Assembly: GCA_013398275.1 (NCBI GenBank)
Contig: VZSE01006228.1
Span: forward strand, 62,001 to 126,000
Direction: 5' to 3'
DNA length: 64,000 nucleotides
Origin: Promerops cafer
Taxonomy: Eukaryota > Chordata > Aves > Passeriformes > Nectariniidae
In this document: one piece after another, positions 23,941 to 37,500 of the stretch
Numbering within the stretch: position 1 is the stretch's first letter
Layout: each line of letters begins with the position of its first letter
Made by a program: the position numbers and the translations under genes
Notes under the pieces: model-generated
What the model saw: only the letters and a program-made list of their open reading frames with translations
The model's database searches: none
Told to the model about the DNA's origin: nothing

Positions 23941-26900
23941 CTACTTACTGAAAATGACACATTGTGTATCTAGGTTGGAAAGAAGAGGTCAACAACAGCA
24001 CTGGTATCAAATGAGCCTTCTGAGGCTGTGACCACAGATGGATGTGTACTGTGACCGCCTTCTCCAGCCTCCAGAGGGTCTGGGAAAGATGCTGAATTCA
24101 CTTTTTCCTTGAGGAGCTCTTTTTCTAAAGCAGAACCATTATGGGTCCAGATATGTGACCTCCAGAGTGTTATGCTGTCAGAAGAAAATGTTGCTCTCAC
24201 TATAGTGATATTTTTCTCCTGCTGATTGAAGGAAAAGGGAAAAAAGAAGGAAAAAAAAGAAAAGCTTCTTTTCCTGATAGAGTAGTGTATGAAAACATCA
24301 CTTGTCTTCAAAATGCTATATCATAAAGAAATCATGGACTGGGGAAGAATTTTCTGTTTACAAGGTGCTTCACAGACTCCATCATCACACAGCAATGCCC
24401 AAGTCAGCTGCTTGAAATCTTGGCACCAGCACAGAGCATTTAAGGCAAAACCCCCCAATCCTTTACAAAAATGCTGTATGGGGAGGCCTCTGACTTCTCT
24501 TGGGAGGGACATTTGAGAAGTATGTTTTGTTCACATGTATTCACATGTCTGAGTTGCACAAAAGCCACTGCTCTTATATTTTCACTGTTAATGGTTTGTG
24601 TGTGAAATTACGGCCGAAGTCTGCTTTGAATACACCGGAGCCACTGGCTTTGCCAAAGGAGCACCCCTGTTAATTTGCAACTTGTAGACTAGATCTGACC
24701 CATCAATCCTGCAGGAATAGGGGAGAGCTGTTTCCCTATATTTATGTTTCTTTCTCACAGAAATCTTTTCTCTTTGGCAGTGGGAAAAGATAACCCCTGC
24801 TCTGGTGTTTCTGTAGAGGAGTAAGAGATGAGCAGGTGGGGCTCCCTTTCTTTTTGTGCAACCTCTTCCCCTGCTTTCCTCCATCCCAATCACAAGACAA
24901 TCACAGAACCTGAGCTGAAGTAAACTTAGGAATCAAGTAATCAGTCTTGATCGTCATAGTCAAAGTAAGTGTTAATGTAAATTAAAATTAACATTTAAGA
25001 TGTTTTGGAGTTTTTTTGTCACCTTTTCATATTAAAGAGCTGCAGCTCCTGGAAGTTCAAAGCAAATTTGGTTACCTGAAGAGGGAGTCTCTTTTTTCCA
25101 CAATGCCCATCAATGTTTTGTCAAAATGGGATTATCTATGTATTTTGTTAATATTTTGTTGACTTGTGGCTATACAAAGGGAATTAAAGCTTTGGTTAAA
25201 ACAAAAGCCAGCAAACAGGCAGATGCTTCTGCATGATGTTTGCTCTCCCCTGTCACCCAGGCAGCTTAGGATGCCTAGAGACATATGATGACTTATAAAG
25301 CAAGCAAGGACCCAAACTGGTATCACCTGCAGAAAGTGTTAACTAATATTCCTCCCAGAAGTCCTCACAAATAGTCCGTGGTTATTGAGTTCAGCTGGTA
25401 CAGTCACATACCCAAAGGTTGCTTATATAAGACTGAGTTTCAGGCTACAGTCTCATGGGTATAGTAACAAACCTGTCATCACCAAAAATTGAAATAACAT
25501 GTATTCATGCTTTGGATTTGCGCTGTGTGCTCCAAGCAAAGATTTGCTTAGTTATGTTTGGAATACTCCAACTTTGGTGAAGTGAGCCCTAATTTGAAAA
25601 GGTTTGTGCCTAGAAATGTTAGCTGCAAATCTGTGCTGTAGTGCTCATACAGGAACATCAGACAGATGCTTTTCTCCTGATGTCTAGAAGAAAAATCTGT
25701 GGTAGTCTGGAGTTCAGCTTTCTGAAAAACTCTAGGAATCTGTCCATCATACCTACTGTTTTTCTACAGGACTTACATGGTGTCGTTGAAAAAATGTCGG
25801 AGATTTGTAAAATAATATGTATTGGTAACACTGTATCCTCAACATAGGTGTTTTATAAAAGAATAAGAACACAAATGTATAAATAACTCTATTAGAGTAA
25901 CTCTTAAATAACCAAACTGAGCATCAAACTGCCTTTTGAGTGTGTGGATCCTGGCAGACGGGACACAGCACAGCAATGCTTGTGTTTTTCCTTGGTGGCA
26001 GAGCCACTTCTACTTTGTCTTGCTGTTTCACACTGGAAGTTCCTGCTCAGTAGATTTTTTACTAAGGGTTAATACCAAGGGTCAGTCTCTTTCAGAATCA
26101 CAGCTTTCAGGCTACTTTTTCTATCATATACCTGTGGCTTCATTTTTTTTTTGCACTTGATCTTCTGGTCCTGCATTTTTTTATTCCTTCTTCAAGGCTG
26201 TTGTATCCCTGGATGTTATTGATCCATTGATGGCAATGTCATTAGATGATGTCATTTGTTAATTTTGGGGATTTTAATTTAATTGCTTTTTGTCATATTC
26301 CTTTCATTTTCATAATAAGAGTGCTTGTCATTCTAGGTTGTAAACTTGACAAAAACATCCATGACCATGACAAGCAATTCAACAAATTCAGGAGAAAGGT
26401 CCAGACACTTTCATGATGGCCATGTTGAACAGCATCTTTTGGAAATCTTACATTAAACTTACTGTCGAATCAGCAGGCAAGAATCTCATTCCCTCAACCT
26501 GTGTACACTTTATATGCACACACTTTATTTATAAACTCCACACTGCAACAGAGTTTGCTTCAATACAAGTCATCTTGTGTGTGTGTAAGTGCCTGGGGGC
26601 AGGGATGGGAGTGTTATATATACAGGAGCAAAATGTATTGCATCAGTTTAAAGTAAAAAAGCTCATCAAAATGCTTAAAAGTTTTAGAGATAGGTATTTT
26701 TTTTCCACCAAAAAATGTTCTCCTGCTCAAAAGAAAGGTTACTTCTCCTGTTTGCATTAGGAATTTACCACTGACTTCAGTGAAAACAGGTTTGGGTTCA
26801 ATATTTTGCTGTGTTGAAAAATTCTGGAGACATTTTCGTTAGATGGAGGAACTGCGAGCTAATCTTAATTTGTGGGAAAGACAGATGTTACTGTGGTTGT

Positions 26901-27830
26901 CCAGAAGATGCAGAGATTTGGCACCCTCTTACTGCTACATTTTTGGTTTTTGTGTGCATTTATAGCCTTGACTGGCTATGCAGGCTATTTGCACAGAGGG
27001 TAGGACATGGGGGTGCTCTCCCTTTCTGCAGAAGAACATATGCCCCCAAAGGCACCAAGTTCCTCCTCCTGCTCTCCTTCTGTTTTGTGTTTGTTCTGCT
27101 AATTTTAACATTATAAACAAGAGGGGGAAACTGAACCCAAAGGTCAATTATGCTCTCTGAATCCATCTGTCCAATTAGGAAAAAAAACAGAGGTTTTTCA
27201 TCTAGATTTAGAAAACTGGATGTCTATTGAGCTTTGTGAAGGCTTCACAGGAGGGATGTCCTTCATTTTCTTACAAAAATCACACAGGCTGAAAAACTAT
27301 ATCCACCAGCTGCTTTCTGAATGAGATCAAGACAGAAAACAAGGCAGTGAGAGGTAGGGGCCAGGAAGTGCCTTTCTTCCCTCCAAAAGCAGCCGTGTTG
27401 GCTTCCACACAGTCAAATAAATACATAAGATGCAGAACAGCAGTTATGGGCCTAAAGTGCTGCTTCCAAGATCAGCCACCTAACACAGCTTTCTAACAGG
27501 AAGCATGATGATGGATCAGAATTGATTCTACCCAAAGGGAGAAGGAGAAAAGAGAAGAGAAAAAAAATTGCACTGATAGACATCATAATTGGAAAGCTAG
27601 AATGACACTTCTCAGGATACAGGATACAGGAAAAAGGTGATCCTGCCCGTGAGTCAGGGTTTGGCTTAGGTGGTCTCAGAAAGTTAATTGTCATCTGGGA
27701 AGTGCATTACTCAGATAAAGACTTTTAATGAGTTCTGGAAATGACAGATGCACTTAGCTTCCTGGTTTTACCTTAGTGAGGGTGCTCCCAGATGTTGATA
27801 GGAGCTGAGGAGCAAACAGCAATGATCATT
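23941..27830. other. Intergenic, no gene seen
   Basis: Spacer of mixed composition. The reverse strand of about 24600-24705 begins GGGTCAGATC and includes CTCCGGTGTA, faintly like amniote MIR-type SINEs, but the match is too weak to call. There are no exons, RNA genes or intact transposons. Confidence 0.5.
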
Positions 27831-28046
27831 GATTCATAGAATGCTTTGGGTTGGAAGGGACCTTAAAGATCATCTTGTTTCAACCCCCCTGTCATGGGCA
27901 GACACACCTACCACTAGACCAGGTTGCTCAGAGCCCCATCCAACCTGGCCTTGAACACTTCCAGGGATGGGGCATCCACCACTTCTCTGAACAACCTGTT
28001 CCAGTGCTTCAGCACTCTCATGGTAAAGAATTTTTTTCCTAATATG
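27831..28046 (-). mobile_element. CR1 LINE, 3' fragment, reverse strand
   Basis: Starts with the reverse complement of the CR1 tail (ATTCATAGAATGCTTTGGGT, then TGGAAGGGACCTTAAAGATC) and continues through CCATCCAACCTGGCCTTGAA and CACTTCTCTGAACAACCTGT. It is about 215 bases, truncated at its 5' end near 28046. Similarity to CR1 is high, so it is a fairly young copy. Confidence 0.95.
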
Positions 28047-30315
28047 TCAGTATTATATATCTATATCTGTATATCTAATACCTAATGCCAGAAAGCATTT
28101 AAACTATGTCCTGTGTGACAGATGGACAGACAGCTAGAATTGTATTTAACAAAGATATACATGAAGCATAAGCAACCATTTTAAAATGGTACTTACTCTT
28201 AAAAGTACATATGTTAAAATCTATTCCTCTTCACAGAACATCAGCACTAGAGCGGATACACTCCGTGAAAAGTAAAAAACCTGAAATTAGGTTAAATTCA
28301 AATGAAAGGGAATTAATTCTTCCCACACCCGAGGAGACATGACTGTGTACAAATGCCATTGCTGAGGTATCCCCTTCTGGGACTTCCTATGAATCAGCAC
28401 CCAGAATTATACTGCACCTAAGTGCCTCCTTTTGCAGAGGTGCTCGTAAAAGAGGGGAAAAGACAACAACCACAACCAAGAGAAATGAGAAACTCTTTGC
28501 TGTGAAGCCTTCTGGCTTTTCCAACTGGTCTAATAAAACTCTTGCCCTCCAGTTTTCTCTCCCAAGAGAAGTAAGAAGTTTTTATGAACTTGAGTCAAGG
28601 TATTTGGAAATTTGGCAATGTCTGCAGAAACCAGCCTGCTGATGAGGAAAAGAAAGCTAAATCATTCTTCTTTTGCCCTGAGCACAGGGCTGGATAAATA
28701 TTCTTTTTCTAACAATGATTTTATTTTTGTCTCCTCAGGCAAGTAATTTAAAACATCAACAGACATGAGTCCAAACTCATCATAAGAATAGCTGAAAGCA
28801 TACTAGTCTTTATTTATACTAGTTTAAGATTAACAGAACTTTTAAAATGTAGATTGTAGGTAGCACAGCAGAGCTCCAAAACTATCCTCACTTGAGCCAA
28901 AGTCAGGCTGCGTCAAGAAAGAAAGGTAGAAATGGTTCACCTCTGTACTCACTGGTCCCAAACTTTGCTTCCAGCTCTGGTGATTAATGTATATTACTTC
29001 ATAAAAAGAATTTACATCTCCTTAGTATGACTATCTGAAAGCAAAACCAATTGTGTCTTCTTCTGTACTACTCTGTGCAAAAAAAAAAGAAAAATTCAAA
29101 ACAAAGACATAAAATGCATAGAATGCAAATTAAAAATTTCTAAAAATATTCATACAATTACTCTGTTTACAGTGATCACTTAAATTGTAGGCATTTTCCA
29201 CATTAAAATGTAAAACTAATTTTCAAGTATTTGGGAAATAAGCTTTAAGAACCAGTACACAATTTCTGCTACATTTACATGTCTATATTGCTGTTCTCCC
29301 CAGTGCATCTTTAATCAACATCAATAAAATAATCATGGTGCTTTGTTCTTTCACCTTAGTTAAGGAGGTTAAGACAACAAAAAAAAAAGAAGTTTTTTTT
29401 TCTTTAGGATATATACTTTAAAACATGTTTAAGAGCAGCCAGGTTATCATGTGTGCCCAAGGAAATGTTTGATGCTGACAGAGGCATGGGTGGAATATGT
29501 CTACCTTACTCTTCTTGAAGCAATGGACTTGGATCATGACAGAAAAGTTTTCCAACTCCTTCTACCTGTGCTGGCAGTAATGCTCCATAGGAACCCATCC
29601 TGCTGGCTCAGCATTCCAAAGACAACATCCAGTTCAACCCAAAACCTTTCCTGCTCTCTCTTCCCTATCCACATCGAACACTAACTGGATTGTCAGTGAA
29701 GCTGGTTTTATTCTGCATAGGCATTACCCCACTGTAAAAAGCTTCCAGCTGGATCTGCAAGATGCTTCTCTAACCCTTTTGCATTGCATTGATGTGAAAA
29801 TCTGGATTCATGGAGGCCATTCCAATGATAAAAATCATTACATTAAAAGGGTGAATGAAAGGTGATTAATTTACATTTCACAGGTGAGAACAGAATATTT
29901 GTTGTCCTCTATTAGAAAGATGATGTAGCTATTGGCTATCTACTTTACAAAAAAATTATGTAAGACTTTTCATTAATTATTAGTATAAAATCAATGTTCA
30001 ATATTCATGAATTTCCTGCATGGAAACTAAATTGCATAAGAGAAAAGCCAGCAAGCAACTAACTCAAAGCATGCCACAGAGTACAGGGTACATTAGAAAT
30101 TGGCTGAAACAAAATCTTTTTATGCCTCTGAGAAATCCTGCTGCCTGCAAATGGACAAGACACACAGCTCTTCCTGGGCTGCTCTCTAGCAAGAACACCT
30201 CAATGCCAGAACACCACAGCAGGGATAAACCAGGTTTTAGGTCACTACCCACGATCAGGCCAAATCTTCATAATTAATTGACTCATTAAGGAACAGTAGA
30301 GAAGCACACACTTGA
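28047..30315. other. Intergenic, no gene seen
   Basis: AT-rich spacer with short A runs near 29081 and 29380. No coding, RNA or transposon signature was recognised. Confidence 0.5.
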
Positions 30316-31132
30316 AAAACAGGATGCCATTCAGAGGGATCTGGGCAAGTTTAAGTGGGCTCCAGGAAATCTCATGTGGCTTAACAATTCCAAGTGCAGG
30401 ATGCTGTATCTGGCTCGAGGTATCAACACAGTTTGGGAGATGAACAGACTGAGAGCCGCCCTGCTGAGAAGAACTTGGGGTGCTGATGGATGAGAGGCTG
30501 GACATGACCCAGCAACGTGCACTTGCAGCCCAGAAATCCAGTTGTATCCTGGGCTGTCTCAAAAGCAATGTGGCCAGCAGGACAAGGGAGGGGATTCCTT
30601 CCTTCTAACTGCTCTGGTGAGACCCCACCTGGAGTGCTGCACCCAGCTCTGGGGTCCTCAGCAAAGAAAGGACATCAATCTGTTTGAGCAAGTCCAGAGC
30701 AGGACACCAAGTGGATTCAAGGGAGGGAGAACCTCTCCTATGAGAAAAAAGCTGAGAGAATTGGGATTGTTCAGCCTAGAGGAGAGACATCTTAGGGATA
30801 ACCCAATTTTGTCCTTCCAGTACCTCAAGGGAACCTACAAGGAAGAATAAGAGAGACCTCTTACAAGGGTACGTAGTGACAGGACAAGGGAGAATGGCTT
30901 CAATCTGAAAGAGTAGGTTTAGATTAGGTATTAGGAAAAAATTCTTCCCTATGAGGGTGGTGAGGCACTGTAACAGCTTGCCCAGAGAATGTGGATGCCC
31001 CATCTGTGATGGTGTCCAAGGCCAGGTTGGATGGGGCTTTGAGTAACCCGGTCTAGTGGAAGGTGTCCCTACCCACGGCGGGGGAGTTGGAACCAGCCAA
31101 TCTTTGACATAGACCATTCTATGACTCTATGA
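30316..31132 (+). mobile_element. CR1 LINE, 3' fragment including ORF2 end
   Basis: The longest CR1 piece here, about 817 bases. It begins near GATGCCATTCAGAGGGATCT within ORF2, passes CCACCTGGAGTGCTGCACCC and AGGACAAGGGAGAATGGCTT, and ends ACCATTCTATGACTCTATGA. The truncated 5' end and broken frame make it non-autonomous. Confidence 0.95.
30542..30850 (+). pseudogene. CR1 ORF2 C-terminal remnant
   Basis: An open stretch inside the CR1 copy that still reads like the end of the CR1 reverse-transcriptase protein: ALVRPHLECCTQLWGPQQRK, then KKLRELGLFSLEERHLR and LSFQYLKGTYKEE. It lacks the endonuclease and the reverse-transcriptase core. It is part of the transposon, not a host gene. Confidence 0.8.
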
Positions 31133-33690
31133 CTTTTTCATCAGTACTTCAGTATATGAACCATGCAATGCAATGGTTTGAGGGGGCAATGGACAAGCTG
31201 ATATTTAGTAATGGTAGTAAGAGTTTTTTAAAAAAAGAAAAACACTTGCTGAATCTCTCTGGGCTTGGTTAGCTGACTGCCTTCCTCCAGAAGAAAAGTA
31301 GTGAAATTGAGTTCAATTCAGAGAAGGTGGTAACCTGATGTCTCCCTGTGCTCCTGCCAGCAGCATTACTTATAGGCCAAGATCAGATTTAGACTGATTT
31401 AGACTGTGTTTTCTTCATATGTTTGGTCTCCTAATGATGCAAAAAAAATTCTGGTGAAGTTGCCAAAGTCTCTTAATGTGAGTTTTGGGAATTGCACAGC
31501 CCTGCCCACAAAGTGCCTCTTCTACTAGGAAAGTTTTATTACATGAGTATTGTTCTTGGGATTATAAATAGCAGCAAGTTGAAAAAGGTTGGTTTTGTCA
31601 CAGTATTTGTAGAGCAAGTGTGCAGATCTGTAAAACTGTTTGGATGATTTATTTTAATGGAAAAATATTTGCTGGAAATTGGAAAGCAATAGGACTGCTA
31701 TTCCTGCACTTCTACTAGTATAAACGTTGCCATCACGATGGGGTGAGCAGTGCTGCTGAGTGTGGTATATAGCTGGAAGACAGGATAACATCACCCCCAT
31801 GTTTTGGTAGAAAATCACAAGGATTTGGGATGTACAGACTTCCAAGCTGCAGAGAAACAGCAGACTGACCTTTGAGCTCTGAACAGACAAAATCATATAG
31901 TCCCATAGGAGATTTCAAGAATTCAAGTCCAATTTCCATTCCAACTCTCAGCCTCCAAAATGCCAATTTTCTCTGCATAGGCAAAGTAAAGCTCAGGAGC
32001 AATGTGGTGCTAGCTCCAGAGCCATGGAATAGGGATGCCCTGGCTACTGGCTCTGCTGGCACAGGACTCCCATGGTGGGCTGGGTGGAACCGTCCACCCT
32101 CCTCGGCCGCTGCAGCTCACCAGAAATAGCGCAGCTGTTTCCCAGGAATGTTACCACTTCTACCAGATCCACTATAACAAAACTCTGGCTTGTCTTGCCT
32201 GAGACACTGCAATGTGTCCAAGGCACTAGATGGTCCTCCTGCTTTGGCTTTTGGCTGAATGGCTGGGAAGATCCCAGCCAACCACGAGTCTGTGTGCATT
32301 GGAGTTTTCTTTCTGTGCCTGTTTGCTGTGAGAGGAGCGGGGAGCTGGACATGCAGGGGGCAGCTTGTCCTATGGGGGGTGTGCAGCTGTTCCTCAGAGA
32401 GCCTCTGCAGTGCACACCTACCTCCAGCTTTGCTTCCCTCATGGCAGCTGCATCCAGGCTAGTTGGGAAACCCTATTTCTGTCTGCTGTGCTGTGCAGCA
32501 CAGCATGCTGTGTAGGACAGTCCATCATCCCTTCCTGTACTACAACATCCCATGTTGTGTACAGGCTCCTAAAATGTCATCAGCACCACCCTTACCAAAC
32601 TGAGACATGCTGGAGTACTTCAAAGTGAGCGTTTTGCAATCTTTTTTACAAATGCTGATACGAGGCATGCTCTGGGGAGCACTAGTTGGACTTCAGTACC
32701 ACTGTTGTGCTTTAAAGGCAGCAGTTTTGTACTAGATGTGTAATTCAATCAGTCTTCTGAAGAGTGAGTTTGTCATCTCCATGTGATTGAAACTTTATCT
32801 AGGGATTTCTCTCATCTAAGAACATAATGCACAGTCTTATTAGAAAATTAAGAAAAAAACCTAAATATAAGAAACATTCTACATTCCTTCATCATCCTTG
32901 CCCTCAGGAAGGATAATTGTGCACTTTCGGAACTGTCCTAAGGATCCCTCTTTTAGTACACAATTTTACAAAGGCTGAGTGCCCCCAGTTAGGTGCTGAG
33001 GTCACATTTTTGGCCTTGATAGGGCCTATTACACACTTGCAATTTCTCCTTAAATTAATCCATATCCACTTGAAGGTGCTAACAGTTTTGTAGAAGAGAA
33101 TCTAAACACTCAGCATCTCACAATTTTCTGTTTTGTCAGTAATCTGAGTCTGTACCTTTGAAGTTACTGCTATAATTGGAAGAATAGTCCCACTAATCTA
33201 TTCTCTCTAAAGATTGCTTTCATTTCAGCAGTATTTAATTTATTTTTTTCTCTCATTTCTTATGATGCCTTAGGTAAAAGTAATTTTTGGTGCCTATCCT
33301 TTTATAAGCATTTTCTCTTCTAGAAGTTTTGTAGTTCGATATATCCCTCACATCACAGTGGGTGGTTGTATTCTAGAAACCCTAGTGACAATTGTGAAAT
33401 ATTGTCACGCAAAAGCCAAAAAAAGGAAGCATTACTAATTTCCTTTATGTACCAGTTTGATTGGTTTTTACTGAATTAATATGACATTTTGGTTGAGTAC
33501 CAGGCTTTTTCTCTTTCATTTAAATATGAAGAGAATACATGTCAAATAGCATAACTTCCTTTTAAAACTGATTTCATACAGCTCAGAGCTTTCAAGTGTC
33601 AATATGACATCTTGTGGGCCCTAACTTTCCCGTTCTGGGTGCCATGCTATTTTTTGTTTCCATCCAGATTTGCAGAGGGGTGGGGACCAT
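31133..33690. other. Intergenic, upstream of MOXD1
   Basis: Mixed spacer. A GC-richer patch at about 31950-32520 has overlapping open frames on both strands (up to 147 codons) without family similarity. The rest is AT-rich. No gene is called. Confidence 0.5.
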
Positions 33691-34286
33691 TCCTCCAAAA
33701 GCATCTTTCTGCACGTTGTTCTCGCCCCCGCCACGGCGGTGGTGCTGCGAGCAGGGGAAGGGAAGGCAGCTTCTGCTGCGGGAGTGTCGGGAACCGCATG
33801 GCCGGGCTGGCCGAGTGGCAGTGCCGCCGGCGACGGCTGCGGGAGTGTCAAGGGTCGCGAGTGCGGTTTTGAGATGCGCTTCTGTAGCCGTCTCAGTGCA
33901 AGCCACTCGGGGGGTCCTCGTTTTCCGCTTATGATGCAAAAAGAACTTTCCCGACGGGGGATCTCCTGCTTAGCTCCGTCCGTCCGCCGCACCGTGCGCT
34001 CGCACTAAGTGGGGAGGCGGCCGAGAGCGGGGAAGCGCTCGTTTGCCTCCGGGCTTCCTCCCGTGGAATTCTTCCACTGGAGGCAGAGTTACCGGGACGC
34101 CGGGGAGGTCTCCCGTCCACTCCGCTTCCCCGGTCTGGAGGAGGGTTTTGGGTCGCTAACGCGAACGCCGAGCATCTCGGCGAGAAGCCCCCGCGGAGAG
34201 CTCACGGCAGGTGCTCCCGGCGCGGCGGGGTCCGGCCCGGCCCCGACGGGCGGCGCGGGAGAGCCGGGGGCGGCCGCCAGCGCCGG

Positions 34287-34340
34287 NNNNNNNNNNNNNN
34301 NNNNNNNNNNNNNNNNNNNNNNNNNNNNNNNNNNNNNNNN
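34287..34340. other. Assembly gap, 54 Ns, inside MOXD1 exon 1
   Basis: Fifty-four undetermined bases in extremely GC-rich sequence. The coding frame resumes at the first base after the gap, and the missing length equals 18 codons. By alignment to human MOXD1 those would be the initiator Met and signal peptide. Confidence 0.95.
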
Positions 34341-34550
34341 GGGCCGGCGCTGCGGAGCTACCCGCACAGCGCGGTGCTGGACGGCGCGGGCGCCTACCGC
34401 CTGCGCTGGGGCCGCCGCGGCAGCGCGCTCGCCCTCCGCCTGGAGGTGCGCACCCGCGGCTACGTGGGCTTCGGGCTCTCGGCCAGCGGCGGCATGGCCT
34501 CAGCCGACATCGTGGTGGGGGGCGTGGAGAGGGGCCAGCCCTACCTGCAG
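34341..34550 (+). CDS. MOXD1: MOXD1 exon 1, DOMON start
   Basis: Seventy codons after the gap: GPALRSYPHSAVLDGAGAYR through VRTRGYVGFGLSASGGMASA to DIVVGGVERGQPYLQ. The donor is GTAAGG at 34551. The YPH and YVGFG...MASADIVVGGV motifs match human MOXD1. GC is extreme and arginine and alanine are enriched compared with human. The start codon and signal peptide are not in the readable sequence. Confidence 0.95.
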
Positions 34551-37500
34551 GTAAGGCCCGTCTCCTTCCCCTCGACCGCCGACCCGGGTCCTCTTTGTCC
34601 GCCCACCTTCCCCTCGCTGTCCCTCTCTCGGGACGCCCTTCTTTCCCTGCCCCACGTTCCTTCTGCAGCCTTCTTGCCCTGCATCCCTGTACCTCTTTAC
34701 TTCTTCCTTCCACCCTTTGGGTTACACCTATTCTTCTGCATTCCTTTCCCCTGGAGGAAATACTTCTTTTCGATCCGCTCCCTGCCAACCTTCCCTCTAA
34801 ACTTCTACATAGATTTCGTTAAAGGTGTCAGGTTTCTTTCTTTTTTATCCAGAAGATGTAACAGCCCTATTCTCCCTCTTTTGGGCACTCTCCTGCCTGC
34901 CCGCTGAGCCTAGACCCGCGGAGGAGAGGGGTGGGAGGGCAGAGTCTCTCCCAGGGAGGTGTGACAACTTTCCCCTCACCCTGCCAACAGCTGGCGGAGC
35001 TTGACCGTCCTGTTGCCGCCTGAACTTGCTCTTTCTAATCCCACTGGCATGAGGGCAACATCCCACCAGCTTCCAAGCCTGATGACGTCCCCTTCTGCTG
35101 GCGCACAGCCGTTGCTGCTCCTGTTCTTGGTGTTCCTCCTCTCCTCACCTGGAAGTGTTTTGATCCAGATGTTGGAAAGGACTTGCAGAGTAACCACTGG
35201 GAGGACTCCTGGTACATGCCCTTAGTCTGGTAAAGAAACCTTGGAGGTGCCCAGCTCTATTGGCATAATTTTCTTGGGATGTTTCTGTAGTAGTCTAGAT
35301 ATTGTCAGGGCTACATCTGGGAACAGGAGTGTGGAACAGAGGCCTTGCTGGTGCTTCCAGGGAGTCATCCCCTCCAAGAAACACTGGTGGCTGGTGGAGT
35401 AGGAGCCATGAGAGGGGAGGGACCCACACCTTTTTTCCCCTCTCATCAACCTGAGATGCAGCCGGCAGGAGTTGCTCTGGGGCAGGGAGAGCAAGGACAG
35501 CTTGTCCTACAAATGACTGAAGGGGGAATCAGGCCTGGAATGACATGTTGTCACCCCCAGTTGCTTAAATAGTAAGTCAGAGATGCAGTTTAAGAGCAGA
35601 GTGGTTGTTAGAGTATGGACTAGGATAAGTCCTAGATTCCTTCATTTTGTTGGAGCTAGTTGATCTTTGAAGCTGCTGCTTAAATTTTAAGAGGTTTTTC
35701 CCTAAGAATATGGATTTTCTATCAACAATTCACCATAAGAAAACAAAATGCATAATATGATCTCCCTACTATTTGTCTAGGTTTCATAAAATCAAAACTT
35801 TTCCAGAAGAATCGAGCTTTTAGTATAAGTATTTTCCTTTTTAAAATTTATTTTACTTTTTCTTTCCCCCATTAGTTTGCTGTACAATGTTTAGACAAAT
35901 ACTTGTCTTCCTTGAGTTCATACAAGTGATTTTCAGAATATTGCTTTCTCCATATTTAAAAATGAAGATAATTTTTCTTGAAACATAAGTAAAAGACTAG
36001 TAATAGTAAAAAAACCCAATCTAGGCTGCTCATTGAGCAGTGAGCTTTTCATTCACAGAATGAAAGGCTTTCTGAAAGGCTTTGCAATTCAGAAGACACA
36101 CGTATTAACCATTAAAAGAAACCCAAGCTTTTTTCCTGGTTAGTTCATAGATCCTGTTAGGGTAAAGCAAGCCTTTAAGAAAGGCATCCAAACCTAGTGT
36201 AAAGACATCCAGTGGTGGAGGATCCATCACTTCCCTGGATAGTTTGTGGCAATAACGAATCTCTGCTGTTCCTGATTGCCAGGATTAGTTTGTCTTGGTT
36301 TAGCTTTCAGCTATGTATCTTCTCTACTATGTTAAAAACTCTACTCCCCCTGCATACCGCCTTCATAAAGTTATTTATATGCTGCAATCGAGGCAATCAA
36401 GTCACTGCTCCATTTTTTTCTTTGTTTGTTTGTTTTTGTTTTGTTAAATAAATAGATTGAGCTCTTTAGCATCACAGAACATTTCCCCCAGCACTCAAAG
36501 CACTTTTGTGGCTCTTTTCAGCACCCTTCACAGGTTTTCAACGTCCTTAAAAATTGTCCCATGCTAACTCCATTCTTCCACAGGTTTTATCCACCAACAC
36601 TCTGTTACAAATACAAAAGGACTGTAGCAAATGCCTGCAGATACAAACCTACTGATATTTTTCCTGAAACACTAATTTAGCACATAAATTGTTCTGCTGA
36701 GAGCTATGAGTTATTTTGTTGCACTTTTGAGTAGGTAAGATACAGAAGAAATACTTTTGTTATGCTTGCTTTCCACTTGAGGCTTGCTCCATCCCCACTC
36801 TCTCTTCAGTTCTAGATAGCAGGATTTCTTTCTAAACTGAACTGAGGTTTTTAAAAAGTTGCTCAGTTAAAATTTTTCCGTACTTGCCCCAACAAGCAAT
36901 GGCCAGAAACAAAGATGATAAACAAAATTTGTCCAGAGGCTTTTTCTGGTCAGGCAGCAGGGATTTCTAGAAAATGAACAAATTGTTCTAGGATGTAGTT
37001 TCAATAATATCCAATTCTTCCCTTTACTGGACAAACAAATACAGTTAATATTTTAAAAATACATTCTGTGTTAAGTGTATATCATCATAATTTAGATTAT
37101 TTACTACTGAAAAAGATTTTTTCATAGATAGCACCCTTGAAAGTATGTGGTTTTATGCCTAGCTGCACTCCATGAAATATGTACACCCTATAATGAATGA
37201 ACTTACTTTTCTTTTTGGTTTTAGAAATATATTTTTATTCCATGACCATCCGTTGGAAAATGTGCATCGTGGTCTAAACTCTTAGAGGGGTCATTTTTTT
37301 TGGTTTCTTTGAAAGTTTTGAGATGCTTGTTAGTGGCCTGACGTTCAGATGTTCTGAAACACCTTTATAGCCTTTCAAGTGGGCATTGAAATTGCTAGTC
37401 TCCTGGGTCAGTTTTGCCTTTTTCCCCCCCAAATTCTCTCGCCTTCTTTAAAAATAGAAAGTGTTCTCAGAGGTAAGAGTTCTCTTCTGAGAATAAACAT

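Larger units (their letters stand above)
33700..34620 (+). promoter_or_regulatory. CpG island at MOXD1 promoter and first exon
   Basis: A sharp rise in GC and CpG (GCCCCCGCCACGGCGG, GGCGACGGCTGCGGGAG, CCGTCCGCCGCACCGTGCG) surrounds MOXD1 exon 1, as expected for a vertebrate CpG-island promoter. I cannot place a transcription start, TATA box or the 5' UTR boundary. The island is interrupted by the assembly gap at 34287-34340. Confidence 0.8.

Noticed and set aside
32044..32515. Overlapping 132- and 147-codon frames on opposite strands
   Set aside because: Long frames on both strands of a GC-richer patch with no homology suggest compositional bias rather than a gene.
34009..34286. Open frame running into the gap as a possible MOXD1 N-terminus
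   Set aside because: That frame starts at GTG and is out of phase with the exon 1 frame across the 54-base gap. No ATG is present, and the sequence has no signal-peptide character.
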